From Cohnella sp. GbtcB17 (GTDB lineage: Bacteria > Bacillota > Bacilli > Paenibacillales > Paenibacillaceae): DNA of 64,000 nt. The position numbers and the translations under genes are program-made. The notes below the pieces were generated by a model that was given only the letters and a program-made list of their open reading frames with translations, had not been told where the DNA came from and searched no databases. The stretch is from contig NZ_JAGXJW010000023.1 of NCBI RefSeq assembly GCF_019091135.1, forward strand, positions 1-64,000. The letters run 5' to 3'. Below, piece by piece: positions 8,227 through 16,696 of this stretch (positions within the stretch are counted from its first letter, which is position 1; every line of letters begins with the position of its first letter).

Positions 8227-8864
8227 TATAAGGACACTTCCTTTGCGTCAATAGTAACTTATTAAAAATGGCTTGTTTTCATACCTTTCAAAAGGAAATA
8301 TTAGATTGCTCATTAAAAATTCTTGAAACAGAAGAGCGCTAAAGGCCTATGATCTCATCACATCACCTTCCTTTGGGATAAGTTAGATATCCACCCAAAG
8401 TAGTAAATTATGTATAAATTTTTGGATATAGATAAATTGTACTATTTTCTAGATATGTAAAAATATTTATTGTAGATGTAAAATGATGAACCATACTTAT
8501 TTATCAAGATTTACTTTACTTGGCCAATTGTCCTATACGAATGAGTTAACATCCCTTTAAAGAAATCGATTTATGAGTATAACCTTATCAAAGAATGATT
8601 TGATACTTATAGTCTGTAGACAATATTTCACTACAACCTTATTATGAAATTCCCAATTACTCGTATGTGATACATATATCTAGTATACAATAAATTACAC
8701 AATATTTAAAATATGTAAATTTGATTCGAGTTATCTTCTTGCTAAAATAATACTCAAACTGATGAGGAATTACTGATTTTAGTTCATAAGCAGGGTGGAA
8801 CGATAGTCGGAGTCTAAGGTGGATCTACGCCTACTTTCCAGGATGTCAAAATTCAATGACAGAG
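8227..8864. other. AT-rich non-coding gap
   Basis: About 640 bases with no frame I can support on either strand. It is strongly AT-rich, with runs such as TATATATCTAGTATACAATAAATTAC near 8670-8700. The upstream part (8227-8400) should contain the protease promoter on the minus strand. The segment AGGGTGGAAC at 8791-8800 superficially resembles a T-box core, but nothing else of a T-box was found. Confidence 0.5.
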
Positions 8865-8902
8865 AGCCGTTGGCGAGTTTGAAACTCGCCAGCGGCTGTT
8901 TT
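8865..8902 (+). terminator. Terminator-like hairpin
   Basis: AGCCGTTGGCGAGTTT (8865-8880) and AAACTCGCCAGCGGCT (8882-8897) form a 16-base stem with one G-T pair; the effective loop is TTTGAAA. TGTTTTAG follows. No gene that it would terminate is seen upstream, consistent with a deletion. Confidence 0.6.
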
Positions 8903-8929
8903 AGCGGAAGGAGTTCGCTGCGACCGAAT

Positions 8930-9112
8930 CTTGTGCATCATTTTAAAGCAGCAGATATTATGTGTGGCGTGGTGAATCCACTGCAAGTGAATCGGACGAA
9001 AGAACTCGACGACAATTCTCCGACGAAGAATGACGTTAAAGACGCACGCGTCATTGCCCAACTGGTCAATGACGGACGGTACGCCGTACCCAGCCTGCCG
9101 CAGGACGTTGAG
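8930..9112 (+). mobile_element. IS110-family transposase fragment
   Basis: About 60 codons read LVHHFKAADIMCGVVNPLQV, then KELDDNSPTKNDVKDARVIA and QLVNDGRYAVPSLP. The 'NPL/M.V...KELDDNSPTKNDVKDARVIAQL..DGRY' string is the hallmark of the N-terminal DEDD (RuvC-like) domain of IS110 transposases. A full transposase is about 400 residues, so this is an internal scrap: no catalytic C-terminus, and no start (the frame begins in the hairpin at 8865). Function is lost. It marks the degraded patch as a place of past insertion and deletion. Confidence 0.8.
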
Positions 9113-9213
9113 ATATTTGTTTTTGTGGGAACGCAAATGCCTCAGATGACTGCAAGTATAGAAAGGCGTAGTAAGATTCAAAATTTTGTTTAGAGGATTT
9201 TGGTGAGTGAAAG

Positions 9214-9241
9214 CCTCGATCAATTCTGATCGAGGTTTTTT
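9214..9241 (+). terminator. Rho-independent terminator
   Basis: CCTCGATCA (9214-9222), loop ATTC, TGATCGAGG (9227-9235), then six T. Perfect nine-base stem. It sits downstream of the IS110 scrap; the arm GATCGAGG followed by CTTTTT recurs at 9772-9785 without its partner arm. Confidence 0.8.
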
Positions 9242-9423
9242 GCGCAGTTTTTAATCATCACGAGTACCCTAACTTACGGCGGAATACCACCGTACTTATT
9301 TGCCGAAAACAGAAGTTATAAATAACTGACAATTTAAGAGACGATAAGTTAGTATTATGACATTTAATGATACAGCATATGTCATTTTGATCTTACAATA
9401 GCCGGGTAAAAGGCATTTATTTA

Positions 9424-9633
9424 ATGACAAAAGAAGATACAGCGGACACAAGCAAGTGAGGAGATCCGGACGCGGGCGAGCAAGGCGAGGGGATGGCCAT
9501 GGCCGGCCTGATCTGCGGGATTATCGGGGCGGTGGTTTACTTTGCCTTGATCGTGCTCATGATTATCGGTTTCGTCGACGCAGACGACTACTATAATTAC
9601 AGCGACTTTTCCAACGTGATTATAGGAACATAG
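9424..9633 (+). pseudogene. Broken DUF4190-like small membrane protein
   Basis: ATG 9424 opens a frame MTKEDTADTSK, stops at TGA 9457-9459, and continues in the same frame with GDPDAGEQGEG, then MAMAGLICGIIGAVVYFALI, VLMIIGFVDADDYYNYSD, to TAG at 9631. The 'G(K)GMA(I/M)AGL(V/I)xGIIG' opening followed by a single long hydrophobic span is typical of DUF4190 proteins, which usually carry a charged N-terminal tail before the first helix. So the nonsense codon separates the tail from the membrane segment. ATG 9493 or 9499, preceded by AGGCGAGGGG, could still start a 44-46 residue one-helix peptide, so a shortened functional product cannot be excluded. Confidence 0.55.
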
Positions 9634-9676
9634 GCTGCGCGCCGGCCACAACTTTCTCTGAAAAAGCATACGGCGA

Positions 9677-9722
9677 ATGGGCTGTCCGTCGGTCATGCAA
9701 CATGACCGAAAAGACAGCCCAT
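9677..9722. repeat. Nested inverted repeat
   Basis: Outer arms ATGGGCTGTC (9677-9686) and GACAGCCCAT (9713-9722) enclose inner arms CGGTCATG (9690-9697) and CATGACCG (9701-9708) with a three-base loop. All 18 pairs are perfect. No T-run follows on either strand (the minus side has only TCTTTTC inside the structure). It may be a transposon end, a folded RNA or a weak terminator of the DUF4190 remnant. Confidence 0.5.
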
Positions 9723-10130
9723 ATATTATGATGTATACGCAACTGGAAAGTCTTAAATCCCCTTTCAACATTGATCGAGGCTTTTTACGTTAAAATATGA
9801 TACAAAAGCAATGTCAGCGAAACGTAAATTTGGAAGTGTGCCATATGTCGAAGTGCGACGACGCGCGTAATGGCTTCAAGCTCCTGGTATGTGAAGGATG
9901 CCACGATTTGAAGATGGTGTCCTGCAGGTGTTAGGGACGGTTTTGCACACTGCTCCTGCGGGGAAACCGAAGAGTGGAGCCGGTTGCTCATGGATGACGT
10001 GCTGCAGGTTCATCATCTTCATGTGGTTTTACGATTGATGAGGGGCTGTGGGATGTTTTTTTGTGGAGCGTGAGTATAGTAGCAATGCTCTGTTGCGGTT
10101 GGACTTCATTTTCATTGACTGCTTCAAACG
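9723..10130. other. Gap downstream of the ketone-body operon
   Basis: Apart from the doubtful Cys-rich frame, no gene is supported between 9723 and the 3' end of the dehydrogenase gene at 10131. No clear terminator for the minus-strand operon was found; TGTTTTTTTG at 10054-10063 is on the wrong strand and lacks a stem. Confidence 0.4.
9797..9934 (+). CDS. Possible small Cys-rich peptide (45 aa), doubtful
   Basis: ATG 9797 to TAG 9934 encodes 45 residues with seven cysteines, including a CHMSKC and a CEGC pair (residues 15-20 and 32-35), a spacing that could bind a metal. There is no ribosome site within a normal distance (a GAGG lies about 17 bases upstream), and a 68-codon frame runs antisense over the same stretch. 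I list it only because of the cysteine density. It may be a chance frame or a remnant. Confidence 0.2.
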   Translation: MIQKQCQRNVNLEVCHMSKCDDARNGFKLLVCEGCHDLKMVSCRC

Positions 10131-10916
10131 TTATTGCGCAGTATAGCCCCCATCAAGCAAGACGGCCTGACCGGTAACTCCCTTGGCTTTCTCGCTGGCG
10201 AGGAACAGGGCATAATCCGCAATCTCGCCCACTTCCAGGAATCGGCGCTGCGGAACAAGCGGGAAAATGACTTCTTCCAGCACTTTCTCCACGGGTATGC
10301 TGCGGGCAGCGGCCAAATCTTGCAGCTGTCCACGCACCAAAGGCGTATCGACATAACCCGGACATAACGCGTTAACCGTAATGCCGAACGGGGCTGCTTC
10401 CAGTGCCGCTACTTTGGTTAAGCCGATGACCCCATGCTTGGCGCTATTGTAAGCCGCTTTGCCCGGGAAACCGACAATTCCGTTAATCGAAGCAATATTG
10501 AGAATGCGTCCGTAGTTCCGTTGCTTCATAAGGGGGAGGGTGTGTTTGATGGCGATGAAGGGCGCAGTCAGCATAATCTTGATCATGAGCTCGAACTTTT
10601 CAGTCGGAAAATCCTCGATTGGCGCGACGTGCTGCATGCCTGCATTGTTGACAAAAATGTCCAATCGGCCATACAGGGATGCCGTTTGTTCGATGAGTTC
10701 GATGATGTCCTTTTCCACCGTCATGTCCGCTTGAATAGCAACCGCTCTGCAGCCGGACTCGGCTAATTCCCGTACGGCTACTTCAAGTACAGGGCCGTTG
10801 CGATCCGAAAGAACGACCGTTGCGCCTTGCCGGGCAAAGCGCTCGGCAATATTCAGTCCGATACCTTGGGCGGCACCGGTGACGATAACAACGCGATTCG
10901 TGTAAATGGTCCTCAC
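10131..10916 (-). CDS. 3-hydroxybutyrate dehydrogenase (SDR family)
   Basis: 261 residues, cytosolic. Interconverts D-3-hydroxybutyrate and acetoacetate with NAD. The classical SDR set is complete: TGAAQGIG (13-20), NNAG (90-93), Ser143, Tyr156 and Lys160 (YNSAKHG). Two positions that bind the carboxylate in characterised enzymes appear conserved (Gln95 and Lys153), but the His that follows the catalytic Ser in typical enzymes (IASxHG) is Asn145 here (IASING), so specificity could differ. Last gene of the five-gene operon, 30 bases after scoB. With ScoAB and the thiolase next door it completes the route from 3-hydroxybutyrate to acetyl-CoA, which is the main argument for this substrate over a generic SDR. 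Confidence 0.85.
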   Translation of the reverse strand: MRTIYTNRVVIVTGAAQGIGLNIAERFARQGATVVLSDRNGPVLEVAVRELAESGCRAVAIQADMTVEKDIIELIEQTASLYGRLDIFVNNAGMQHVAPIEDFPTEKFELMIKIMLTAPFIAIKHTLPLMKQRNYGRILNIASINGIVGFPGKAAYNSAKHGVIGLTKVAALEAAPFGITVNALCPGYVDTPLVRGQLQDLAAARSIPVEKVLEEVIFPLVPQRRFLEVGEIADYALFLASEKAKGVTGQAVLLDGGYTAQ

Positions 10917-10946
10917 CTTTTCCGCGGAAGTCGTTAAACCAGCTCA

Positions 10947-11612
10947 CTAATAGGCATTCATCAGCAGCGTTTCGGACATCAGCAGCGGCGGCTCCGTTGC
11001 GCCACGGATATCCTCGATCGAGCAGCCTTCGGCGACCTCGACCAGAAGCAGGCCTTCAGCCGTAACATCAATAACCGCCCGGTCGGTAATGATCCGATTC
11101 ACAACTTGCTTGCCGGTCAAGGGCAGGCTGCAATGGTTAAGGATTTTGGGCTGACCTGCCTTGTTGACATGGTCCATAATGACTACGATCCTCTTCGCGC
11201 CGTGTACCAGGTCCATCGCTCCTCCCATGCCCTTGACCAACTTGCCGGGAATCGACCAATTGGCCAGATCTCCGACTGCGGACACTTCCATGCCGCCCAG
11301 AATAGCCAGATCGGTATGCCCGCCCCGTATCATGGCGGACGAATCGGCACTGCTGAAATAAGCTGCACCGGTCATAGCGGTGACGGTTTCTTTGCCGGCA
11401 TTAATCAAGTCGGGGTCGACGCGATCCGGCGACGGATAGGGGCCGATGCCGAGTAGACCGTTCTCGGACTGCAGCACGACTTGTTTGTCCGGCGAGATAT
11501 AATTGGCAACCAGGGTGGGGATGCCGATTCCGAGATTGACATAATAGCCGTCAAGAAGTTCCTTTTCCGCGCGCCTGGCAATTCGTTCGCGAATGGACAT
11601 CGGTTCGCTCAA
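10947..11612 (-). CDS. scoB: 3-oxoacid CoA-transferase subunit B
   Basis: About 221 residues. Beta subunit of succinyl-CoA:3-ketoacid CoA-transferase, which moves CoA to acetoacetate. The active-site Glu lies in SENGLLGIGPYP, and the GIGIPTLVANYI opening and PGKLVKGMGGAMDLV are typical. TTG 11612 is preferred as start because AAGGAGGAG ends about ten bases before it; ATG 11600 is the alternative, and a TTG at 11636 lacks a site. Starts 24 bases after scoA, so translation is probably coupled. Works as a heterodimer/heterotetramer with ScoA. The acyl donor (succinyl-CoA or acetyl-CoA) cannot be told from sequence; the presence of the thiolase and dehydrogenase supports acetoacetate as acceptor. 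Confidence 0.93.
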   Translation of the reverse strand: MSEPMSIRERIARRAEKELLDGYYVNLGIGIPTLVANYISPDKQVVLQSENGLLGIGPYPSPDRVDPDLINAGKETVTAMTGAAYFSSADSSAMIRGGHTDLAILGGMEVSAVGDLANWSIPGKLVKGMGGAMDLVHGAKRIVVIMDHVNKAGQPKILNHCSLPLTGKQVVNRIITDRAVIDVTAEGLLLVEVAEGCSIEDIRGATEPPLLMSETLLMNAY

Positions 11613-11636
11613 TTCTCCGTTCTCCTCCTTGGCCAA

Positions 11637-12323
11637 TCAACGTGTCGTTAGCCGCTCAATTCGCTTCTCCTGTTTCCCTACAATGATTTGCTGTACGTAA
11701 ACGCCCGGTGTGTCAATGGATTCCGGATGCAGATCGCCCGTTTCAAACAACTGCTCCACCTCCGCGATCGTGACCTTGCCTGCGGTCGCCATCATCGGAT
11801 TGAAGTTGCGGGCCGTCTTGTTATAGATGAGATTTCCCATCCGATCTGCGCGTGCCGCACGAACGAGGCTGAAATCAGCGGTTAAAGCGTGCTCAAGAAT
11901 ATATTCCTTGCCGCCGAAGACGCGGGTTTCGCGTCCGTCGGCTAACGGAGTTCCGACCCCGGCAGGCGTGTAGAATGCCGGTATGCCGGCGCCTCCCGCT
12001 CTAATTCTCTCGGCAAGCGTGCCTTGCGGGACAAGTTCGGCTTCAATTTCGCCGCTTAATACCTGACGCTCGAACTCTTTGTTCTCACCGACATAGGAGG
12101 CGATGACCCGCTTAATCTGCTTGTTGCGGAGGAGCAATCCCAGTCCCCAATCGTCGACCCCGCAATTATTGGAAATCACGGTTAAATTGCGAGTGCCGCG
12201 GTCAGCCAGCGCGACAAGCAACTGCTCCGGAATGCCCACCAAGCCGAAGCCCCCGACCATGAGCGTCGCGCCGTCCGGAATGCGGCTGACGGCATCTTGA
12301 AAGGAAAGCAGTATTTGTTTCAT
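11637..12323 (-). CDS. scoA: 3-oxoacid CoA-transferase subunit A
   Basis: About 228 residues. Alpha subunit, providing the CoA-binding half; the glycine-rich [15 protein letters not shown] and [20 protein letters not shown] stretch ([19 protein letters not shown]) are family signatures. ATG 12323 is chosen: AAGGGAG lies ten bases upstream, and it clears the end of the thiolase gene (12349). A longer frame to 12389 would overlap the thiolase C-terminus without a ribosome site. Third gene of the operon. Confidence 0.93.
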   Translation of the reverse strand: MKQILLSFQDAVSRIPDGATLMVGGFGLVGIPEQLLVALADRGTRNLTVISNNCGVDDWGLGLLLRNKQIKRVIASYVGENKEFERQVLSGEIEAELVPQGTLAERIRAGGAGIPAFYTPAGVGTPLADGRETRVFGGKEYILEHALTADFSLVRAARADRMGNLIYNKTARNFNPMMATAGKVTIAEVEQLFETGDLHPESIDTPGVYVQQIIVGKQEKRIERLTTR

Positions 12324-12348
12324 CGCGCGATCGTCTCCCTTCGCATCG

Positions 12349-13536
12349 TTAAATGGCCTCGACAACGGTCGCAATCCCTTGACCGCCACCGATACAGAGC
12401 GAGGCTAACCCGTATCGGGAGCCGCGGCGCCTTAACTCGTGAAGCATCGTAACCAGCACACGGGCGCCGCTCGCGCCGATCGGATGACCCAGGGCGATGG
12501 CACCACCGTTAACGTTAAAGATCTCCGAATCAACATCGAAATGCCTGGTAAAGGCCAAAGACTGCGCGGCGAATGCTTCGTTCACCTCAAGCAGGCTGAT
12601 ATCGGCCATGCTTAGACTGGCTTTCTCGAGCGCGCGCTGCGAAGCGGGAACCGGACCGATTCCCATCATGGCGGGATCGACGCCCGCAGAAGCGTGAGAG
12701 CGAACGATGGCGAGAGGCTTCACACCAAGCGCCGCGGCCCTGCGTTCGGACATAATGACTAACGCCGCTGCGCCGTCGTTGATTCCGGAAGAGTTGCCGG
12801 CCGTAACGATTCCGTCTGGCTTGAATGCCGGACGCAGCTTGGCAAGCGCTTCTAGCGTCGTATCCGGGCGCGGGTACTCATCCGCGGCCGCGGTCAGCGA
12901 TGCGCCTTTTTTCTGCGGAATGTCCACGCTGACGATCTCGTCGGTGAACCGTCCGGCTGAGACGGCTTCGGAGGCTTTCCTCTGGCTGTCCACCGCAAAG
13001 CGATCTAGCTCTTCGCGCTTAAATCCATATTTCTCGCAAATCTTCTCGGCTGTGATTCCCATATGGTAGTCGTTCGTTGCGCACCAGAGCCCATCCCGGA
13101 TCATCGAATCAGTAACGGTCTGATCTCCCATCCGGTAACCGGAGCGGGCGCCTTGCAGCAGATATGGAGCCAAGCTCATATTCTCCATGCCGCCGGCTAC
13201 GACGATGTCGCTGTCACCGCAAATAATGGCGTTATAAGCCAAGCTGACCGCCTTCATTCCCGACCCGCACACTTTGTTGATCGTCATCGCGGTGCATTCT
13301 ACGGGTAACCCGGCGGTTAGCGCGGCTTGGCGGGCCGGATTCTGGCCCAGTCCTGCCTGCAGGACATTGCCCATGATGACTTCATCCACTTGCGCGGGGT
13401 CGATCCCCGCACGGCGGATCGCTTCGGCAATGGCGACGGCTCCCAGCGTGACGGCCGAAACGTCCTTGAACATCCCGTTGAAGTTACCGACCGGGGTCCG
13501 GACCGCGCTTGCGATCACCACGTTATTCGTAGTCAC
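12349..13536 (-). CDS. Acetyl-CoA C-acetyltransferase (thiolase)
   Basis: 395 residues. Condenses two acetyl-CoA or, in the degradative direction, cleaves acetoacetyl-CoA. Catalytic residues are in place: Cys90 (NKVCGSGMK), His351 ([10 protein letters not shown]) and Cys381 (SLCIGGGQG), with NEAFAAQ at about 320; length and spacing match biosynthetic/degradative tetrameric thiolases. Start codon overlaps the stop of the upstream dehydrogenase (ATGA at 13533-13536), so the two are translationally coupled. With ScoAB downstream, it would split acetoacetyl-CoA formed from acetoacetate. Confidence 0.95.
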   Translation of the reverse strand: MTTNNVVIASAVRTPVGNFNGMFKDVSAVTLGAVAIAEAIRRAGIDPAQVDEVIMGNVLQAGLGQNPARQAALTAGLPVECTAMTINKVCGSGMKAVSLAYNAIICGDSDIVVAGGMENMSLAPYLLQGARSGYRMGDQTVTDSMIRDGLWCATNDYHMGITAEKICEKYGFKREELDRFAVDSQRKASEAVSAGRFTDEIVSVDIPQKKGASLTAAADEYPRPDTTLEALAKLRPAFKPDGIVTAGNSSGINDGAAALVIMSERRAAALGVKPLAIVRSHASAGVDPAMMGIGPVPASQRALEKASLSMADISLLEVNEAFAAQSLAFTRHFDVDSEIFNVNGGAIALGHPIGASGARVLVTMLHELRRRGSRYGLASLCIGGGQGIATVVEAI

Positions 13537-14444
13537 TGGGGAGGTCCCTCCGTATTCTTATTCGTTTTTAACGAGATCAGCTTTTGCAGATTGCTATGCA
13601 GTTCCTCGGCCGTTCCGACAGGATCCTCGTAGCTGTAATAACCTTGGCCGCTTTTGATGCCGAGATGGTCTTCTGCGGTTCTCGTCAAAATGGATTCCGG
13701 TTCATCCGTGCTCACGCTGAGCTTGGGGAAGAGATGCCCGGTTACCTTGGACCAAATATCGAGCCCGCCCAAATCCGCAATCTCGAACGGCCCATTGAAT
13801 GCCCAACGCAGACCGAGTCCTTCCTTGACGGCCGTATCGATCTGTTCGACGTCGGCAACTCCGTTTTCCAGCAGGTAGCATGCTTCCCTCATCAATGCCG
13901 CTTGCAAGCGATTGGCTATAAATCCAGGAACGTCCTTGTTAAGTACGATCGGGGCTTTCCCGCATACGCGCATCAGCTCAACGATTTCCTCCATGTCCGC
14001 AGGAGAGGTTGTGGGCAATCCCACGATCTCGACCAGGGGAATAAGATGCGCCGGGTTGAAAAAATGGGTGATGACCATCCTGTCGGCGAACGGCTGTCCT
14101 TCTGCCAGCGTTTCGAGCGCAAAGGTGGAGGTGTTGGAGACAACGATGGTCTGTTCCTTAATGATCCGTGCCAATCGACCGTACACGTCCCGCTTGATCG
14201 TCAGCTGCTCAGGAACGGCTTCCACGATCAGGTCGGCGTCTGTAACCGCTTTCTCAAGTTCGCTGAAAAAGAGGACTGCGCAATGTTCATCGGCTCTCTC
14301 CAGCGAGAGCAGCTTCTCCCTGGCGGAAGGCAGCAAAGCTGCATTCGGTTCATACAACGATACGGCGAAGCCGTGGGTGGCGAAAAGATGGGCGATCCCG
14401 ATCCCCATTGTGCCGGCTCCCAGGACAGCGATGCTCTTGATCAT
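13533..14444 (-). CDS. 3-hydroxyacyl-CoA dehydrogenase (3-hydroxybutyryl-CoA type)
   Basis: 303 residues. NAD-dependent oxidation of L-3-hydroxyacyl-CoA. Rossmann GAGTMG at 9-14, acidic NAD ribose partner after the second strand (LYEPN), and the catalytic His127-Glu139 dyad ([16 protein letters not shown]). C-terminal helical domain has [13 protein letters not shown]. First gene of the ketone-body operon and divergent from the LysR gene, with a 137-base shared promoter region. Its product would be acetoacetyl-CoA, feeding the adjacent thiolase. The opposite stereochemistry from the free-acid SDR suggests the operon handles both CoA-bound and free hydroxybutyrate. Could also act on other hydroxyacyl-CoAs or as a lambda-crystallin-like gulonate dehydrogenase; the operon context favours hydroxybutyryl-CoA. 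Confidence 0.88.
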   Translation of the reverse strand: MIKSIAVLGAGTMGIGIAHLFATHGFAVSLYEPNAALLPSAREKLLSLERADEHCAVLFFSELEKAVTDADLIVEAVPEQLTIKRDVYGRLARIIKEQTIVVSNTSTFALETLAEGQPFADRMVITHFFNPAHLIPLVEIVGLPTTSPADMEEIVELMRVCGKAPIVLNKDVPGFIANRLQAALMREACYLLENGVADVEQIDTAVKEGLGLRWAFNGPFEIADLGGLDIWSKVTGHLFPKLSVSTDEPESILTRTAEDHLGIKSGQGYYSYEDPVGTAEELHSNLQKLISLKTNKNTEGPPQ

Positions 14445-14517
14445 GAAATGGCCTCCTCATCGAACGCCAAGACCGTATGATGCAGGTCCTATATTCTTAT
14501 TTTACAATCGATATTTT

Positions 14518-14565
14518 TATAGGTAAAATACATATATAGAATATTATATATGCAATTTATCTATA
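14518..14565. promoter_or_regulatory. Nested inverted repeats between the LysR gene and the ketone-body operon
   Basis: TATAGGTAAA (14518-14527) mirrors TTTATCTATA (14556-14565) at nine of ten positions. Between them CATATATA (14531-14538) mirrors TATATATG (14545-14552). The array lies 17 bases before the LysR start and inside the only shared regulatory region, so it is a likely LysR binding region plus promoter. The AT-richness means some symmetry may be fortuitous. Confidence 0.5.
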
Positions 14566-14581
14566 TAAAGGTGAGAATGCT

Positions 14582-15475
14582 ATGGATTTACGGCAATTAA
14601 GTTATTTTATGGCGGTGGCTAGTCATGCCAGCTTCTCCAAGGCTAGCGAATCTATTCATCTCTCTCAGCCTACGCTGAGCAAAATGGTAAAAAACCTGGA
14701 GGAGGAGCTAGGCGTCGTGCTGCTCAACCGCTCCACGCGGAAAGTCGTGTTAACGGAAGCGGGGAAAGTCGTGCAGACGCATTCCCAGACGATATTGAAT
14801 GCGATGCAGAACCTGCTGTCGGCGGTAGCGGATTTGACAGAGATGAGGAAGGGGCGATTCACCTTGGGACTGCCACCGGTAATCGGGGCAAGCTTCTTCC
14901 CCAAGGTGATCTCCGATTTCCATCAACTGTACCCGGATATCCACATTCAGCTTGTCGAGGAGGGAGGCAAGAGGATCGAACAGCTGCTGCTGGAGGGTGC
15001 GATAGATTTGGGCGTGGTCGTGCTGCCGGTTGACGAGAGGCTGTTCGAGATCGTGCCGGTTGTGGAGAGACATTTAAATCTGGTTGTTCCCCTGTCACAT
15101 AAATTGTCGGGGAGGGAGAAGGTACTGCTGACCGATCTTCGGGACGAATCGTTCATTCTCTTCCATCAGGAATTCAACCTGCATGATCGGGTGAAGGAAG
15201 CGTGCGTCCGCGAAGGGTTCGAGCCGAGGGTTGCCTACGAAAGTACGCAGTGGGATTTCATCTATGAGCTGGTATGCGCAGGTGAAGGGATATCGTTGCT
15301 TCCGGAGACGATCTGCGCGAAGTTCGATCCGGGCATGGTTAAGGTCATCCACCTGATCGAGCCTGATATACGTTGGGATCTGGGGATCATATGGAAGAAG
15401 GACGGCTATGTGTCCCATGCGGCGCAAGGATGGATCAGTTTTGCTCAGCAGGTATTCGGAAGGGCTGGAAGGTAG
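14582..15475 (+). CDS. LysR-family transcription regulator of the ketone-body operon
   Basis: 297 residues. Winged helix-turn-helix at residues 1-60 (LRQLSYFMAVASHASFSKAS, LSQPTLSKMVKNLEEELGVV, NRSTRKVVLTEAG) and a periplasmic-binding-protein-like effector domain from about 90. Divergent from the five-gene operon it probably activates in response to a small acid or CoA-derived effector. ATG 14582 has AAAGGTGAG eight to ten bases before it. The effector cannot be named. Sequence is closest in feel to CidR-type regulators that respond to organic acids such as acetate, which would suit the operon, but this is an impression. Confidence 0.9.
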   Translation: MDLRQLSYFMAVASHASFSKASESIHLSQPTLSKMVKNLEEELGVVLLNRSTRKVVLTEAGKVVQTHSQTILNAMQNLLSAVADLTEMRKGRFTLGLPPVIGASFFPKVISDFHQLYPDIHIQLVEEGGKRIEQLLLEGAIDLGVVVLPVDERLFEIVPVVERHLNLVVPLSHKLSGREKVLLTDLRDESFILFHQEFNLHDRVKEACVREGFEPRVAYESTQWDFIYELVCAGEGISLLPETICAKFDPGMVKVIHLIEPDIRWDLGIIWKKDGYVSHAAQGWISFAQQVFGRAGR

Positions 15476-15491
15476 GCATTTAATTATCGCG

Positions 15492-15552
15492 AGCCGGTGG
15501 ATGACCACCGGCCATTGGATAATGACAATCCCGCTTTGAAAAGCGGGATTGT
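15492..15552 (+). terminator. Tandem hairpins between convergent LysR and Sco genes
   Basis: First hairpin: CCGGTGG, ATGA, CCACCGG (about 15493-15510). Second: ACAATCCCGCTTT (15525-15537), GA, AAAGCGGGATTGT (15540-15552), perfect 13-base stem. The second is followed by TCGAT rather than a T-run, so it is a less than ideal intrinsic terminator, but placement between convergent genes supports the role. Confidence 0.6.
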
Positions 15553-15640
15553 TCGATCAGTTGGAACCAACATTGTACAACGAACGGCACAGGCACGATG
15601 AGCGAAGCGCGGTGGACGGAGCTGCAGTGGGTCATTCCCG

Positions 15641-16258
15641 TTATGCGCGCTCTTTGAGCAGCGCTTTAATATCCTTCACGATGCGTTCGTTATCCATGTC
15701 CATCCCCATCTTATAGACACGCCGAATTCTTTGTTTTCGGTCAATCAGAATGAGGGAGGTCGCGTTATGTACGAATTGGCCGTCTCCAAAGTTTTGCACG
15801 TCTGCGCCGTATTGGCCGGCAACATCGGCCGTTTCCGTTTCTTCGCCGCGTAGCAGTACCCAGCCTGATAGATCCATTTTCATTTTGGCCGCATAGTTCC
15901 GGAGCACTTCCGGCGTATCCCGTTTGGGATCGAACGTAACGGCGATCATCTTCATCTCCTCTCCGAACATCCCCTGTTTCTTCAGTTCATTTTGAATGAG
16001 CACCATGTTGTAGCTCGTGGCCGGGCAAATGTCCGGGCAACTGGTGAACATGAATTCCATCAATCGCACCTTACCGTCCAGGCTGTCGGAGCTGAAGGGC
16101 TGACCGTTCAAATCCTGCAGCGAAAACTTGGGAGCGGCGCCCACCACGCGAAGCCCGTTGTCCGGATGCAGCCTGTTGTACCCAATATAAGCGACTAGAA
16201 CAAGCAGTGTGGTGCACAAAACCATAGGGAATAGGTATCTTCGAATTCGATCGGACAT
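15641..16258 (-). CDS. Sco1/SenC/PrrC-family copper chaperone-like protein
   Basis: 205 residues. N-terminal membrane anchor (about residues 9-26) and an extracytoplasmic thioredoxin fold. The copper-binding Cys74 and Cys78 (FTSCPDICP) and His164 (QFVHNAT) are all present, as is VTFDPKRDTP (Asp110). Members deliver copper to the CuA site of cytochrome c oxidase or protect thiols. Monocistronic, with no cytochrome oxidase genes in the window. Start at 16258 has GAGAGGAGCA upstream. Divergent from a LacI gene, probably without functional connection. Confidence 0.92.
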   Translation of the reverse strand: MSDRIRRYLFPMVLCTTLLVLVAYIGYNRLHPDNGLRVVGAAPKFSLQDLNGQPFSSDSLDGKVRLMEFMFTSCPDICPATSYNMVLIQNELKKQGMFGEEMKMIAVTFDPKRDTPEVLRNYAAKMKMDLSGWVLLRGEETETADVAGQYGADVQNFGDGQFVHNATSLILIDRKQRIRRVYKMGMDMDNERIVKDIKALLKERA

Positions 16259-16696
16259 CCCGATGCTCCTCTCGATATAATCGACATCATTCTAACACCG
16301 GCATGCTGTACGAACTATGACTCGAAAGGGTCAATTCTTCGGATTTACAAATATTGCGACTCTTTAAGAGTATGATTTGTTATTCTGATCGAGTTTACAC
16401 AGCTGAATCAAATATATTGCGTTATATATTCTTACGTAAAATAAAAGTAATCATCGGTTTTTTACGATAATTTCCTTTAAATTTAAAAATCACGTCATAT
16501 TTTATGACTGATAGCGCTTTACTTTTTATTTAATTTTCAGAAACCTATTGAAATCTGATTTTTCGTGTATTAAAATGAAAACAGAAATTGCGTAAACGTT
16601 TTTACAAAATACATCGAGTATTTAAAAGGAATAGCGTATTAAAAGAAAGTGTATTCGTAAAAACGTTATTACTTCTTTCGGAAATTGGGGGGCGCC
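16259..16696. promoter_or_regulatory. LacI-gene promoter with two operator-like palindromes
   Basis: An AT-rich 438-base gap. A good sigma-A promoter reads toward the LacI gene: TTGAAA (16548-16553), 17-base spacer, TAAAAT (16571-16576). Downstream of the expected transcription start lie GTAAACGTTTTTAC (16592-16605) and GTAAAAACGTTATTAC (16657-16672, seven of eight pairs symmetric), both with the central CG of LacI-family operators and about 65 bases apart, which would allow looping. This suggests autoregulation and probably control of the downstream transporter operon. The upstream part (16259-16500) holds the unassigned Sco-gene promoter. Confidence 0.65.

Noticed and set aside
8788..8902. 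T-box riboswitch (AGGGTGGAAC followed by a terminator hairpin)
   Set aside because: No stem I, specifier loop or complementary antiterminator arm was found, and no aminoacyl-tRNA or amino-acid gene follows; only an IS110 scrap does.
8819..9193. A complete 124-residue protein over the IS110 region
   Set aside because: The first 37 codons run through a hairpin with no ribosome site, and only the middle matches a known family; the end is random.
9785..9991. 68-codon minus-strand frame next to the Cys-rich frame
   Set aside because: No start signal, no family, and it lies in a remnant-rich gap; the opposite frame is equally weak.
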